A DNA stretch of 64,000 nucleotides from Pleurostoma richardsiae (taxonomy: Eukaryota > Ascomycota > Sordariomycetes > Calosphaeriales > Pleurostomataceae). The notes under the pieces are model-generated. The model was not told where the DNA came from, made no database searches, and saw only the letters and a program-made list of their open reading frames with translations. The translations under genes and the position numbers were made by a program. The stretch lies in contig JANBVO010000012.1 in the NCBI GenBank assembly GCA_030052745.1, positions 496,001 through 560,000 of the forward strand, written 5' to 3'. Of the stretch, positions 35,148-47,041 are shown in pieces (positions within the stretch are counted from its first letter, which is position 1; each line of letters opens with the position of its first letter).

Positions 35148-35670
35148 GTCGACGGTCTTGCCTTGTAAGCTTGAGTGGATCGGTCACCAGTAGAAGAATG
35201 AAAAAGGAAGAAAAGGAATAGGGTGTGTACGAGGGGCAAGTTCTGGGGAAATTGCCTCTCTGTTCGAGATGCGCTGTGGGTGATTGATGAATGACAGCAA
35301 GAAAGCATCGGCATTGCTTGCGGTGCCATTTAAATAAGGCTGATGAACAAGATGTGAACCAACCAGCCAGTATTACTCGATTCGGCATAATTTAAGATTC
35401 CGCCGAGTGGTTGTCAGTTTGTCTCTTTGCTGGGGCGGAGCAGTGGTGGCTGTGAGCCGGACCCGGACCCGCTGCCTCGGGATCTAGTCCGGGTGCAGTA
35501 AGGTGTTCGAGATTCGCGAGATCTTCTTATCGTTCCGAAGTGCCCGACACTTGGTTCGACTTAAATCTGTCCTTGTCTCTGTCGTACACTTGCTTCGCAT
35601 TGTTCGTATTCTCAGTCTTGACAAGTTTTGGCACAGGTCCACAGCCAATCCCTTTCCAGACCAAGCACAG
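35148..35670. other. Divergent promoter, RTA1 and Zn2Cys6
   Basis: This 523-bp space lies between two diverging start codons. It is rich in short pyrimidine tracts. I see no gene or clear motif beyond that. Confidence 0.5.
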
Positions 35671-37087
35671 ATGCCCTCCAGAGCTAGGCATTCCAAGTCC
35701 CGCCACGGATGCGTACGCTGCAAGCAGCGCCGAGTCAAGGTTGGTTCGATACCTTACTAGATTGCTGCGTCACCGACTCGTGACTGTGTCGATGGCACCT
35801 TGTTCAGTCGTTTCCGATGTTTCCGAGCCGCTGCCGTCCTTACCCAGGTCTAACTCTCCGCGTAGTGCGACGAACACGTCCCTTGTCAGAACTGTGTCCG
35901 GAGACGAGAGGAGTGCAGCCTTTCGAGCGTGGATGCTACCTATTTTGCGGCATCGAAAACCACTGAGGCAAGCAGAAGAACCCTCTTCTCGAATTGAGCG
36001 CGTAAAGACATCGAGATCTGTCTGCAACAACGCCTGCTGACAGTACGGTTTTCACTTGGAACTTTAGACAATTTCAGACTCTGACCCGACGACGTTTCTG
36101 TCTCATCTCAACCACCATCCGGGTATCCATGAGCCGACGTACGTGGAGACTTGGGGACAGAGTCTGTTCCTGATGAGTCACTTTGTTTCTTCGACAAGCT
36201 GCACATTCTCCTCTCGTGCGGATATGTTGCGGTTGTGGCAGATCGTGGTCCCCGAGGAGGCCATACCGTGCCCTTTCCTTCTTCATGGCATGCTCGCTGT
36301 GTCAGCACTGCATTTAGCGAGCCTGAGACCATCGCAGCGAACAAAGTACGAACGGTACTTCCGGCAGCATCAGAATAACGCAATCCCGGAGTATCGTCGG
36401 GCTGTCCAAGACATCAAGGTCCAGCTTGCCGGTCCGACTTTTGCGATGGCTTATCTATTGGCAATGTTGTCCTTGGCTGCATTGTCAGACAACGGGCCAG
36501 CCAGAGATATGGTCCACAGGAACGAGGCTGCCTTTAACGACATCATCGCCTTGTTTACCGACATCAGGGGTGCTCACGCAGTCCTGAAAATTAGCCATGT
36601 CTGGCAGCACATCGTGAATAGTCCTTATTCCGTCGTTATCCACATGCACATGATCGCCTGTGCTGAAGATTTCTTAGTTCCAGCACATCTCCAATGGCGG
36701 TATCGGTTGCTGAGAACAGATTGCCTCGACGACCTCGTCGCTGACAACGACTTGTCTACGCGCAAGATTTACGAAGAAACAATCGATATGTTGGAAAATA
36801 CCCACCGCGATATCCTCTTTATAATCTCCGAAATGGGGCCCGCCAAAGACATCGATATTGAGCCTTCATTTCTGCTGCGCTGGGTCGGTCTTGTACGGTC
36901 CGAGTTCGTTGCTCTGTTGCGACAGAAAGACACCGCGGCTCTTGTTATTTTTAGTGGCGTTGTTGTTCTCTTTAGGCTGGTGGATAACAGATGGTTCTTG
37001 AGAAACTGGTCAGTCAATGCGTTGAATGTCATACGGGCGGTTATAGACCCTCGAGGGTTGAAGTGGTTGGATGCTCTTCTGTCATAA
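35671..37087 (+). CDS. Zn2Cys6 transcription factor with likely GC-AG intron
   Basis: Three exons (35671-35739, 35866-35967, 36068-37087) give 396 residues. The first intron (GTTGGT donor, CTAAC branch, GTAG acceptor) splits the zinc cluster, which after splicing reads C-x2-C-x6-C-x5-C-x2-C-x6-C near residues 14-39. No GT donor at a natural position rescues the frame in exon 2, which otherwise meets a TGA. A GC-type donor, GAG then GCAAGC at 35968, with a CTGAC branch and a TTTAG acceptor at 36067, restores it in phase 0. A weaker alternative is a GTGGAT donor about 50 nt earlier, also in phase 0. The C-terminal 320 residues are the usual helical region of Upc2/sterol-uptake-type C6 factors. 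Confidence 0.82.
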
Positions 37088-37570
37088 TAGGGCATCTGGT
37101 GCGGGTTCATTGTGTCTCATCGTTAGATCCTCATGTCTACTCCCGCGGGCAAAGAGAGCACTTTCGCACAGTGATAGACCACCCTCGCCTGCAGCTCCGA
37201 GCAGGAGCTGCGCGATATCGTCTATGCGCACTACGTTTTTGCGTACCACCGTGGAGTCTGCTTGAAGCACTGTTCACTGCTGCGAGTCGCGCTGTAGACA
37301 ACGCAGGTGTCTTTAGCTTGTCGAACCAGCACCGAAACAAGTAAATATCATGGTGTGAAGATGCGCACCTCTGACCCCTTTAACTACCTGTATACAGTAC
37401 TCGAAAAGCATGACGCCAAGACCCGCCAATGCAGCCTGTCATTGAAGCCACCCTGCCTCGTCAACCGGTGATAGATAGAGTCTTCCCCACGGCACACATT
37501 GGCTCCGCAAATACCACAAGACATAGACCTATTATGGAGGAGTTTGGCATCCCATCGCCATCCAGCCAGG
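37088..37570. other. Convergent 3' regions
   Basis: This is the space between the stop of the rightward Zn2Cys6 gene and the stop of the leftward DUF2156 gene. No gene is supported. Confidence 0.5.
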
Positions 37571-39016
37571 TCACTCATGCTCGGTTCTCTCGTCGACATT
37601 CTCTCTTCTACCACTCAAAACTCCGCTCCCGAACTTTGAATTCTTGCGCCGAAAAACGAGCCAGCATTTCGGATCTAGACACATCAGCCTCCGCAATTTG
37701 ATGTTTGCAACGTGCATCACGGCTGCCGAATGTCTGTAGCCGGGGACATCCTCTGGAAAGAGGATGTATAATCTGGAGTGCTGTGACTCGTCCGGCCGGA
37801 ACTTGTCGTGGTATGCCTTCTTGCCGCCAACCGGGATAGCACGGAACATTGCGCAAGACGCGGTGCGCGTAAGTTTCGCGATACACTGTGGCATGCCGGT
37901 TATATCCCTTAGCTCACTGTGAGGCTCATAGCCGAGGCTCAGGTAGGAAATGCCGGCACGATTGAGGAGGGCCATAGCCGCAAAAATGAGCAGGTCGGTG
38001 ATACCGCGGGAGGCGCCAAGCGCAGCGATGCAGGGGTCAATGTGGAAGCCGGTATTGACGCCGAGCTTTCTCAGAGCGGCAAAGCCGTTGGGCGAGCCAT
38101 CAGGGCCTCTTGTGAAGATATAGGTCATCAGCGTAGGGAGGGCGAAGGGATCGTAGACGGTGATGAACGCCTGGGCTTTCCCCTTGCGCTGGCGATTCCG
38201 TTCTGAGCGTCGGGAGTTGTAGATGTTGGCCAGCTGCTCCTGCAACACCGAGTCTACTCCTATGGAAGGGCTGTACACTTCTAGAGTGATCCCTCCTCTG
38301 TCAGGATCGAGGAGCTGCCTGCTCTGGCTGATGATGCGTTTGCCGGCGCTCTCGAGCAAAACAGGATTTGTGAGCGGATTGAGGACGCGTTCCTCTCCGA
38401 AGTGTACGGTAACCCACCCCTGCTCCTTGGCGTAGCTTGCAAGATGGTCGTGGGCTCCGAGGAAGGCGATTCCCCAACCATTCTTCCGATACTCCTTGAA
38501 ATCTTCCAGGACCGATGGAATCTGCTGGGGTGGGCACAGTGGGTCTCCACCGACTACAGCGATCTTGTTCTTGACCTTGAACTAGAGGGCCGCATCCCTA
38601 GCGTGAGTAAGGAAGAATCTATAGCTCTCGTCTAATATTCCCATGTGCGATGCTCGCCCATAGCGTTGGATGAGCAAGTCGAGAGCGGCTGTAGCGGTGA
38701 AGTCGTCCAGCGTAAAGACGTGGCTCGTTCTGCCAACAGGAAAGGAGCAGGTGTGCATGTGATCAGTCGAGGTCATGCTTGCGCAGGAAGTTGTAGATTG
38801 GGTTGAGCTGTAAGGGTTTTCGTGAGGTGTGTATTTACTTGCCAAGTCGACGGACGTCGCAGTCGACTGCATTGGCGATGTCTGAGCGATGGATAGACGC
38901 GCTGGCAAGTCTAGGGGATCTGCGGCGTCGTGGAGACTGCGAAGGAGTCGATCTGCCATGTCCTTTCCCAATTGCTGGAATAAGTATTCTCTCGTCTGAG
39001 GCTGTGTGGGCCCCAT
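37571..39016 (-). pseudogene. DUF2156 (LPG-synthetase C-terminal-like) gene with in-frame TAG
   Basis: One frame of 482 codons from the ATG at 39016 to the stop at 37571 encodes a DUF2156 protein, the GNAT-like fold found at the C-terminus of bacterial lysyl-phosphatidylglycerol synthetase. Markers after the midpoint include IAVVGGDPLC, GWGIAFLGAHD, and a C-terminal segment with CWLVFRRKNSKF. The frame is broken once, by TAG at 38584-38582, between LTHARDAAL and FKVKNKIAVVGG, both of which look conserved. No GT lies close upstream that would allow an intron to remove it. A CAG-to-TAG or TGG-to-TAG transition would suffice. It could be a young pseudogene, a sequencing error or a recoded stop. 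No functional aminoacyl transfer is assumed. Confidence 0.75.
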
Positions 39017-41242
39017 TTTTAGAGACTATCTTCACCTCTGTTGCGCTGTCTTGTCGTTCTTTGCCTTGGATATCTTTCTTCTTTAGATCGAAGTGTGAGG
39101 GACTAAAAGCCATCAGCGGTCGATGATCTGGAGGTGAGAATGTAAAGGGGATAAACATGGGTTTTCTGTGCAGGTATCAACATCGGTCCTGGCCAGAGCC
39201 AGCTCCTGCGAGAGGCAGTGTTCGGTCGCCTGCTGGAGGAGGCATCTTGCAGCTCCGAATCTTCCGTGCCCGAAAATGGGTGAAGTGTTGCGCCGGCATC
39301 CATCGCGAGCGGTAGATGTGCTGAGGCCCTTCCATTGGGTGTCTGGCGCCGGTGAAGCCCGTCATGAGGACTCGGAAGATCAGGAATTGCGGGACTAGCG
39401 GGTGAGATTCCTTCTTATTCCAGGGCCCCTATATTAGCTTACATGACGGGGATCAGCAGCTGTCGGGGAGTGTCCTGAAAGCCAACCTCTTTGGCTGTTG
39501 TTTGCGTCTCAAATCTCTGGGCCTGGAAACTCTAGATGAACGACCCTGGCACTAGCTGAAAATGTGGCGTCAATGCCTCGGGCGGATCAACTCGGATCTC
39601 TGTGGAGAGCTGTTTCACCGAAGCCAAACTAACGTAGGGTGGCTGGAGGAGGAGTACGGGACACTGAGTATGGCGCATGGTAACGAAAAACACGAGCTGG
39701 TGTCGCGGTTAATCCGAAACAATTGGTCCGGAGGAACCACGCCAATAAGAAGAGGAACTCTGTATTACCATACCTACGAATCAGTATCTAGTGTTGCGCG
39801 TGAACTGGTTAGACCCATCCAAGCCGGGATATTCTCCTGAGTCGAGAATTGCTCGCTTCGCAGCTTAGGAGGACTTAGGTTCTGCTACGCTGATGAGCAC
39901 ATTTCGGAGCTCTGGAGAATTGAAGTGTTTTGTTGTCGGTTAGACGTGGACCGCATTGCCAACCTGGCCTGCGATTTGAGTAATGTCGGCACAAGGAAGG
40001 CCCGAGATCACATACGTTGGGGGGTGAGTGGTATGAGAACGTTGGTCGAGTTCTTCTCTTTCGTGGTTGGGACGCAGCGCGTTATGGTATCGCAGGCGCC
40101 GGCAGGAGGCCAGCGTCAGAATGCGATGACTTCTATACGAGTGGCTTGTGTGTTCTTAACGTGTACAAGAATGGAGTAAGTAGAGACGAAGCCGACGCTA
40201 TATCTCTTCTGCGTGCGAGGAGCGCCTTGCTGTAGAGGAACATTTCCCACCGTCCCAACCCCGAACCACAATATTCCCAAACGAGATCTACAGCAGACAG
40301 CTGCCTGCTCACCCTCCTAAGTTGTGGGCTCCGTCGACCTCTTACTTGTGCTTCATCAATCTTGTTGGTACGTGCTATTGGCTTGCTTCTGTATTTCTCA
40401 GGACCTTGTTGAATCTCCGTGGTAACGGCGAATAGAGTAATGCAACGCCTTGGTCGGGCTTGAGAAAGGAGAAGCGGGTCATGGCTCTGTTCAAGACGGA
40501 AGTCACTCAGGACATCCTCCGTGATGAACAAGGATCCACGGCGAGGGATTGATTGATTGATTGATTGATTGTGTTTAACGCCGGGCTTAGGCCGCGAAGC
40601 GGCGAAAGCGAGCCTCCCGTAGGGCATAGGACGTGCTGAGCTAAGATACCCCATTTGTGTGTGGAACGCGCTGGAAGACGTCTTCTACAATTAACCATGA
40701 TCTTACCAGCATTCCCCAGACGAAAAACACCATAGGTACCTATGATCTTAAGAGCGACCTGCTTCCACATCTAACCAAAAATGTTGATCCGGTAGCGAGA
40801 TCTAGCCGCTTTGCTTTTCAGATTATCGTAAAGTGCTCCGTAGTCGACTTCAATCCTTTCCTTCTGCCCAATTCCTCTTAGTATGTAACGTGCAGAAGAC
40901 ATAAATGAAGAAACCGACAACCACCATACACGGCAGAGGAAGCTGTCGGCACAGTTTTCCAACCAAAACATCACAATCAAAGCATGATGTCTTTTCAACG
41001 CTCCTGCTTTAATGTCTCCAGTTCTGCAAAGCCTCCGCTCCAGGAATAAAACGAGAAAAGAGAGAAACCACTTGCGCTCCTCTTTCTTAGCCTGCATTGC
41101 CGGTCTGCTGAGAAGGATCCCAGCCTTTTACCATTTCCTCGTGTCGATCAATTGCTTCCCGACCCTTGACATCATCCCTGGATGGCGTGGCAGGTAAAGG
41201 TGGCCAGTAGTAGTGTTCAATGGGCGCTGGTGAACATTCGAC
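39017..41242. other. 2.2-kb region without supported genes
   Basis: Open frames here, such as one of 92 codons at 39562-39840, lack domains and splice support. The stretch contains the tetranucleotide repeat and G+C-rich tail at 40547-40652 and a palindrome at 40731-40744. The region is consistent with decayed repeats between genes. Confidence 0.45.
40547..40652 (-). repeat. (GATT)6 run beside a G+C-rich tail, LINE-end-like
   Basis: Six perfect GATT units (40547-40571) abut about 80 bp of G+C-rich sequence with a CCGCGAAGCGG palindrome. Read leftward, the G+C-rich part precedes an AATC-repeat tail, an arrangement like the 3' end of Tad-type fungal LINEs, which can end in short tandem repeats. 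No reverse-transcriptase coding is present, so if it is a LINE it is only a 5'-truncated end. The assignment rests on architecture alone. Confidence 0.3.
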
Positions 41243-42518
41243 TTAGCTCCTAGCCCTGAATGAGTCGGCGTCATAGTCGAAGTAGGTCATCGGGTCGTCG
41301 AGGCTCATCATGAAATCCCGATTGGGACATGACAGCATGTGTGGCACGATGGTGGCGAACTCGGATTCGAGCAGCTCCTGATTGACCATGTCTACGTCTA
41401 TGAACGTGCCCTGGTGTGCCAGGAACTGCGTAGGCCCGAAGTCTATTGAGGTCGGGCGGCCCGTCCACCAGGGGCAAGACGCGGGTGAAGCGGGTGGCTG
41501 CTGCTGTAGCTGCCACTGTTGCTCCTGTTGCGTGGTAGTTGGGATGCCGGCGTCAGAAGGGGTTGAACAACTGTCAAAGCTGTCGTAGCTGAGGCTTTGC
41601 GGCGACGGCGTCATAGCGCTTTCGTTGCCGTCAAAGACGTCAGTCCAGTAGTCTCGCTCGAGGTCGCAGTGATCCAGCTCAGAGGACCTTGCTCGGTCTG
41701 TGCGGTTACAACACGTTGCATCGGCAGCGAATTTCACGACCGATACGTGGGCGTCGCGCTCTTTCTGTTGGGCCTCGAGCTGGGTCACCAACTCTGCGAG
41801 GCTGGCGTCATCTTCAGGGAAGATTGAATGCACGGGCAGGTCGATGTCATTGCTGCGACGTATACAACCCAGCAGGGAGACGATGTTGTGGACGACGGGC
41901 TGGCCACGATCGTTAAGGTCCGGCTCGTCCAAGTTCCATGTCTCGCCATTGCGCACCATGGCGTACAGCTTGTGTATGGTGGCGATGAGAGCGAACTGTG
42001 TGCTCTCCAATACCTCAGCGTACCTACGATCCCATGTGAGTATGATGAGTCTGGCACAGTGGCGATTGGACAGCTCGCGGCAGCATAAATAGAAGGTCAA
42101 GCTCATGGTGATTCAAGCATGAAACTTACCCTGGAGGCATTTGCTTATATTCGGTCTTCTTCCGCCTTCCTGCAGCGCAGACCATTCCGTCTTCCTTACA
42201 CCTCTTACACGGGAATTCTCCGTCACACTAAAAAGTCATCTCGTATAAGTGAACTGTACCGACGAACGGCAAGCACGCGCAAGCAGTGCGTGGCAAACGA
42301 CTCACCTTGATCTTTTTAACTCTACACCTCTCGCAGGCCCTGCAGACTCTCGTATGCTTACCGTCGGCCATTGCCTGTGAAGAGGAGTGGGTATCATGCG
42401 ACGTGGTGGTGAGCTGGGAATGTGAATGTGCTCTGCTCCGCTTGGATGTGCCATGTCCTGGTCCTTTTTGCCTTGTTTGAGTTCCTACGCTTGGCGCGAC
42501 TGGAGTTGATGTGGTCAT
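41243..42518 (-). CDS. Zn2Cys6 transcription factor (Gln/Ser-rich)
   Basis: Three exons (42518-42306, 42227-42130, 42023-41243) give 363 residues. The first intron (GTGAGT donor, TTTTTAG acceptor) lies inside the zinc cluster. Spliced, the cluster reads C-x2-C-x6-C-x5-C-x2-C-x6-C about residues 60-90, after a His/Ser/Thr-rich N-terminus. A short GYAEVLE segment follows the cluster, starting the coiled helix typical of Fcr3-like C6 proteins. The C-terminal part holds Gln-rich and acidic stretches (QQEQQWQLQQQ) that could activate transcription. It is adjacent to a leftward bZIP gene 1.3 kb upstream. Targets are unknown. Confidence 0.88.
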
Positions 42519-43781
42519 CCCTCGGACGTGTGGCTAAACTGTATTCCATCTCGTCTGGCTGTGATTTGTGGTCTCTTCGGACTTTTGAAACCGCTCTTCG
42601 TCGATTTTGGTTTATGTGTTTGAGCGTTGAACGAGCCGAGCTTGCTGTGAGAAAATTGCTTTAGCGCCCTGTAAGTGTCAAGCAAGGGTAAGTTCCACGG
42701 AAGGACAAATGACATGAAACGTGCCACTGTGCTGTGCTGGCTGGTGCTTCTTACGGCGCAGTGGATGCAAGCAACTCTGGTAAAGAAAAGGCATCCGATT
42801 GTGGGATATTAGTGTAGGATGCACAACCTAGGTGGAGGAGACTTAGAGGAGCCTTGGAGTTATTGCAGAAGGTGGCAGGTGGCAGGTATATGCAGTGGTA
42901 ACGAATGAATGATATGATGGCGCTGATCTGGTCCCGGCTGGAGTATAAAGGGGACATGAAGCCGTGGCTTGAACGGTCGGTCGGATCCAAAGCGAGGCCC
43001 ATACGAGCTTTGCGAAGCTACTCCGTACATCCCACCAACCCCATCAGGGTTAGTTATGCCAGGTGGGTTGAGGACAGGTAACACCGCCACGATCCACATG
43101 GCTACCTGTTTGTTCCATAAAGGGGGTCTAGGCCCTCCCCAGAATGTTGAGGCAGAGTTAAGCTTTGGCTCTGTTGCTGTTATCAAAAGCAATTGTGTTA
43201 TTGCTAGGTCCTAGCACCCGGAGCGGCTTGTGGCGAGACAGTCAATCCGCCATCAGAGATCAACACTGCGGTCGACGGGTGCTCGGGGTCTCGTCGGGGA
43301 CGCTAGAACACGGCATGACCAATTGGGAAATTGCTAGAACAGCTTTTCGAATCTGCAGTTGAGACGTCGTGATGGCATCACGGAGGTCTAACTGCCTTAT
43401 GACAAACACGTGAAACGACACCACGCTGGAGAGTCTCCGCGGGCTGGCAGGTCATCGATTCTGTTTCCTTCAATATTGTCAACATACATATGCAGGAGGG
43501 ACCAGGATACGTCAAGGGATAATCTGATCCTCTCCATACCATGTCTCATTCCTCCCTGAACGTAGAGACATGTCTCTCACCCTCATTCATCCTATTATAC
43601 AATGCTATAGGCTCGAAGACATTGTTCAACCTCGGTGTTCATATCAAATTTCTCGTCCCAGCAGGAGTATTTCAAACATCAGATTTTCAAATGTCGTCTT
43701 CTCCACAACCGCACCGAATCTAGAGCCATTTTTAGATTTCATACCCGTAGAACAGTCAAAGGGAGTGGCCATAAAGCCAGC
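42519..43781. other. Intergenic, promoter of the Zn2Cys6 gene
   Basis: This is 1.26 kb between two leftward genes. A run of short open frames has no domain support. I see no repeats of note. Confidence 0.5.
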
Positions 43782-44951
43782 TCAGACATACCCGTGACAC
43801 TTGACCCCCTCTCGTAACCTCTTTACCAGCCTCCACATGTTCTGAACGCCGAACCCTCCAAAGCAGGGTTGGAGCCGTAAGCAATTCCACATCTGGATCG
43901 GCGTCATCTCGCCGCTGAAGGACAAGTCTGACGATAGCTCCAGCAGGCGGTTCAGGACTGTAGCGGGCGCGTCCTGGTATGATGGAGGGGGCGGGGGGGT
44001 TGGCGAGTCCAGCCAGGATGGGGAGGTGACACATAGCAGCTGCGCCGATGCCGTCATGGCGTGGCCGCAAGGCTCGTGAGGTTTGGCGGGATCTCCATTG
44101 AGATGGCCTAGACAGGGGCGCTCCAGTCTAGGCGTATCGTTAGTAAAGGCATATGCAATGTATTCTCATTGTTCGTCGACAGTAATGTGTGGACTTACGT
44201 CAAGACGAACTCCATTCCCACCGTGTCAAGGTCCAGCTCACATATCCGATTGGTGCCATCTGGAAGGCAGGTGGGTGCCGACACCGGGCTCAAGCCTGGT
44301 CCAACGTGCTGGGAATGACAGCCTCTGTGTTGCTGATGCGGTCCTGACACGTCTTCCGGCTGATGTGTAATAAGCCGACCATCTGATATGTCCTTGGACC
44401 TCGTCTGGTCACCCGAGGGCGTGGTATCCTTGTACGTGCCTTTGCGCGCAGGAACCTTGTCCGGTACGATTGGCAATTGCAGCTGAGGGTCGTTCGGTGG
44501 AGAGAAAGGCGTCATCGGCAGGGTCTGCAGCTTAGTGACAGGCTCCTTCTGGTCCCGGCTGTCCCTAGGCCACGTCTCTTCCGGAATTTCAATACCATGC
44601 CGAGACAGCAGGCCAGTGAGCATCCCAATGACAGCGTTGAGGTGTTCGCACTCGACTGCCAATTTGGCCTCGCTAGCACGAACTTGCATGAGCTCTCGTT
44701 CTAGGGACCTCGCGTATCTGTCTTTGCGTTCACGATATGTCCTGTGTAACCACGTCAGCTGCAGGCCAGTGTAAGGGGGCAGTGAGAGAGCTTGCTGTTG
44801 AGCACGTCGCAGTTGAGCTCGCCGTTTCTCCACTGGATTCTCTGTGGCTGGTCGCACGAGGGGCCGTGTCAGCACGCAGAGATGATGAACGAAAATTGAA
44901 CGATCCCAACTTACCTCTAGGGTTGAATATGCGAAATATTCGATCACTCAT
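43782..44951 (-). CDS. bZIP transcription factor with C-terminal fungal module
   Basis: Four exons (44951-44915, 44841-44796, 44741-44199, 44127-43782) give 323 residues. The basic region NPVEKRRAQLRRAQQ joins TYRERKDRYARSLERE across the second intron, and a leucine zipper follows (to about residue 75). The C-terminal 115 residues carry the pattern common to many Sordariomycete bZIPs: a CxGHL segment, EPCGHA, then FSGEMTPIQMWNCLR and a terminal VKCHGYV. The second intron (44795-44742) is 54 nt, begins GC (GCAAGC), has a GCTGAC branch and ends ACAG. It is open in frame, so its retention would insert 18 residues into the DNA-binding basic region. The other introns are normal GT-AG. Confidence 0.88.
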
Positions 44952-45756
44952 CGCGACTTAATCGAATACGAAAAGACCGACGATGCCTGTTTCTAAGATG
45001 GAGACGGAGAGAAGGGTTCGGGAACTCGGGAAGCAACACAACGCACAAGAAAAAAAGAAGGGGAAAATCGCCTGCGTTATCTTGCTTCTCTTGTTCTCTT
45101 CCACTTTCCTTGAGTGATAAGGGTGCAGATTCTACGACTGCGTCTTTGTCTAGATGTCGTGTTTTCGAATCCGGTGTGCCCAGTGTTTTGTCAGACGTCG
45201 GCGGTCTTGAAAGGTGCAAATCTGACACGCTATTTGATCTCGACCTAAGTTTCTAGTGGATGAGAATATCAGAATTTCCTATTTGGGACAAGTCCGAAAG
45301 GCCTCTCTGCTAGGAGATGTGACAAGCGCCAAACTGTTTCAGCCCAGGCCCGGTTTGCTGGCCGAGTTTCGCTCCAAGAGCGGTAATCTGGATTACCACA
45401 TCGATAGAATAAGCTTGTTTTCGTTTAGCCTTGCAGGCATCTGCCATCCGAACATTCCCTCTCGCTGACACACTCCCTCCCCTACCCCTGATCTTCTCCG
45501 AAAGCAGTAATTTTGATTATTCTGTGCGAGCGAGTCTCACACAGCTTGCTCGCTCTCGTTCAGATGACACGATCATCACCTATGAGGACAGGACGATATA
45601 AAACTCCAGCTGTGATCTCTTCCGTTCAAGAAGATGGACTCTCTATCTCTGCAGGCAGTTATTTCCATCCTCATCGAAGCCATCAGATCTCTGGGACTTA
45701 TTTTCCCTCTCGTATCTATCTTCCCCCGAACCTAATACCACATAAATTCCACCACA
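44952..45756. other. Divergent promoter, bZIP and secreted propeller
   Basis: This is 805 bp between diverging start codons. I see no gene. The sequence close to the secreted-protein ATG (45700-45756) is pyrimidine-rich, as is common for fungal core promoters. Confidence 0.5.
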
Positions 45757-47041
45757 ATGTTCTCACGGCTATCTATATTCCTCCTGGCCCTTGCACCGAT
45801 CCTGGTGCACGTGTCCGGCCGCCCAGCGGCATGCAAGGCGACGCCCAAGGCCGCCAAAGCCGTCTACGTGATGAGCAACGCTCAGGCAAACTGTGTCGCC
45901 GCCATCCCGATCGGAGCCGACGGCATGCTTTCGAATGGTACATGCACGGTAACAGGCGGCGCGGGCTCGAACTCGATCGATGGTACGACCAACCAGCCCG
46001 CCGCTCCAGACGCTCTGGTGTCGCAATCGTCGCTGACAATAGCCGGCAACGTACGTCATCACAGCGAATAACACTGACTTCCTAGTCATGCTTACGCCTC
46101 ATTAGAACCTCTTCGTCGTCAACGCCGGATCGAATACGGTCTCCATGCTTTCTATCGACTCGGCCGATCCCACCAAGCTGACGATGATCGGGCAGCCCGT
46201 GGCTGTTCCGGGCGAGTTCCCCAACACTGTCGCCGCGTCGAAGAAGAACAACCTCGTCTGCGTGGGAATGACGGGCGCGAAGGCAGGAGTCGCATGCAGC
46301 TCCTTTTCTGCACAAGGGATCGCGGCCATGGACACCCTCCGCCCTATCAATCTGAACCAGACGACGCCGCCCGTGGGCCCTACGGATACAGTTTCCCAGG
46401 TCTTCTTCTCAAACGACGAGAACACCCTGTTCACCACGGTCAAGGGCGACCCAACGAAGAACAATACTGGCTTCTTGGCCAGCTTCCCGGTGCAGCGTGC
46501 CTGCGGCAGCAACTCAAAGGGCGCGAGGAGCGCGGGACCCGCCTCCGTCAGCCAGATGGGAGTCATGTCATCGCCAAGTGGTACAGCCGTTCTCTTTGGC
46601 TCTTCGACCATCCCTGGATCCACCGACCTCTTTGTCACGGATGCCTCATTCGGCGGAACTGTCTTGGCTATCGACCCCGAGGCCGACACGGCTACTCTGA
46701 AAGGCAAGGCCACAGTGGATGGGCAGAAAGCAACCTGCTGGGTCACCATCTCTCCCGCGACCAACACCGCATTCGTCACGGACGTCTCGGTGAACAGACT
46801 GGTGGAGATGTCTGTGTCAAATGCGAGCATTCAGGGTCAGATCGACCTCAGCGCCAATGGAGACCCCGGCCTGATCGACCTTAAGGCGGCAGGTAACTTC
46901 ATCTACGCTCTCAGCCCCGGCAACGGAACCACCCAACCGGCGGTGACGGTGGTGGACGCCGTTGGCAAGAAGCAGTTGCAGCACTTTGGACTGGATGCGC
47001 TCGGACTGGACAAGAACGCGCAGGGCATGGCGATTCTGTAG
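45757..47041 (+). CDS. Secreted lactonase-like beta-propeller protein
   Basis: Two exons (45757-46050, 46106-47041; GTACGT donor, CATTAG acceptor) give 409 residues. A clear signal peptide (first 21 residues, hydrophobic core FLLALAPILV, then the small residues HVSG) precedes repeated propeller strands such as NLFVVNAGSNTVSML, VFFSNDENTLFTTV and NFIYALSPGNG. This is the group often labelled 3-carboxymuconate cyclase or 6-phosphogluconolactonase-like, but secreted fungal members lack proof of that activity. Several NxT/S sites suggest glycosylation. Some relatives are reported as immunoreactive surface proteins in human-infecting fungi (Gp60-like). The function is unassigned. Confidence 0.85.

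Noticed and set aside
17678-47041. A classical secondary-metabolite cluster
   Set aside because: Tailoring-type enzymes and regulators occur, but no polyketide synthase, peptide synthetase, terpene cyclase or prenyltransferase is present in the window.
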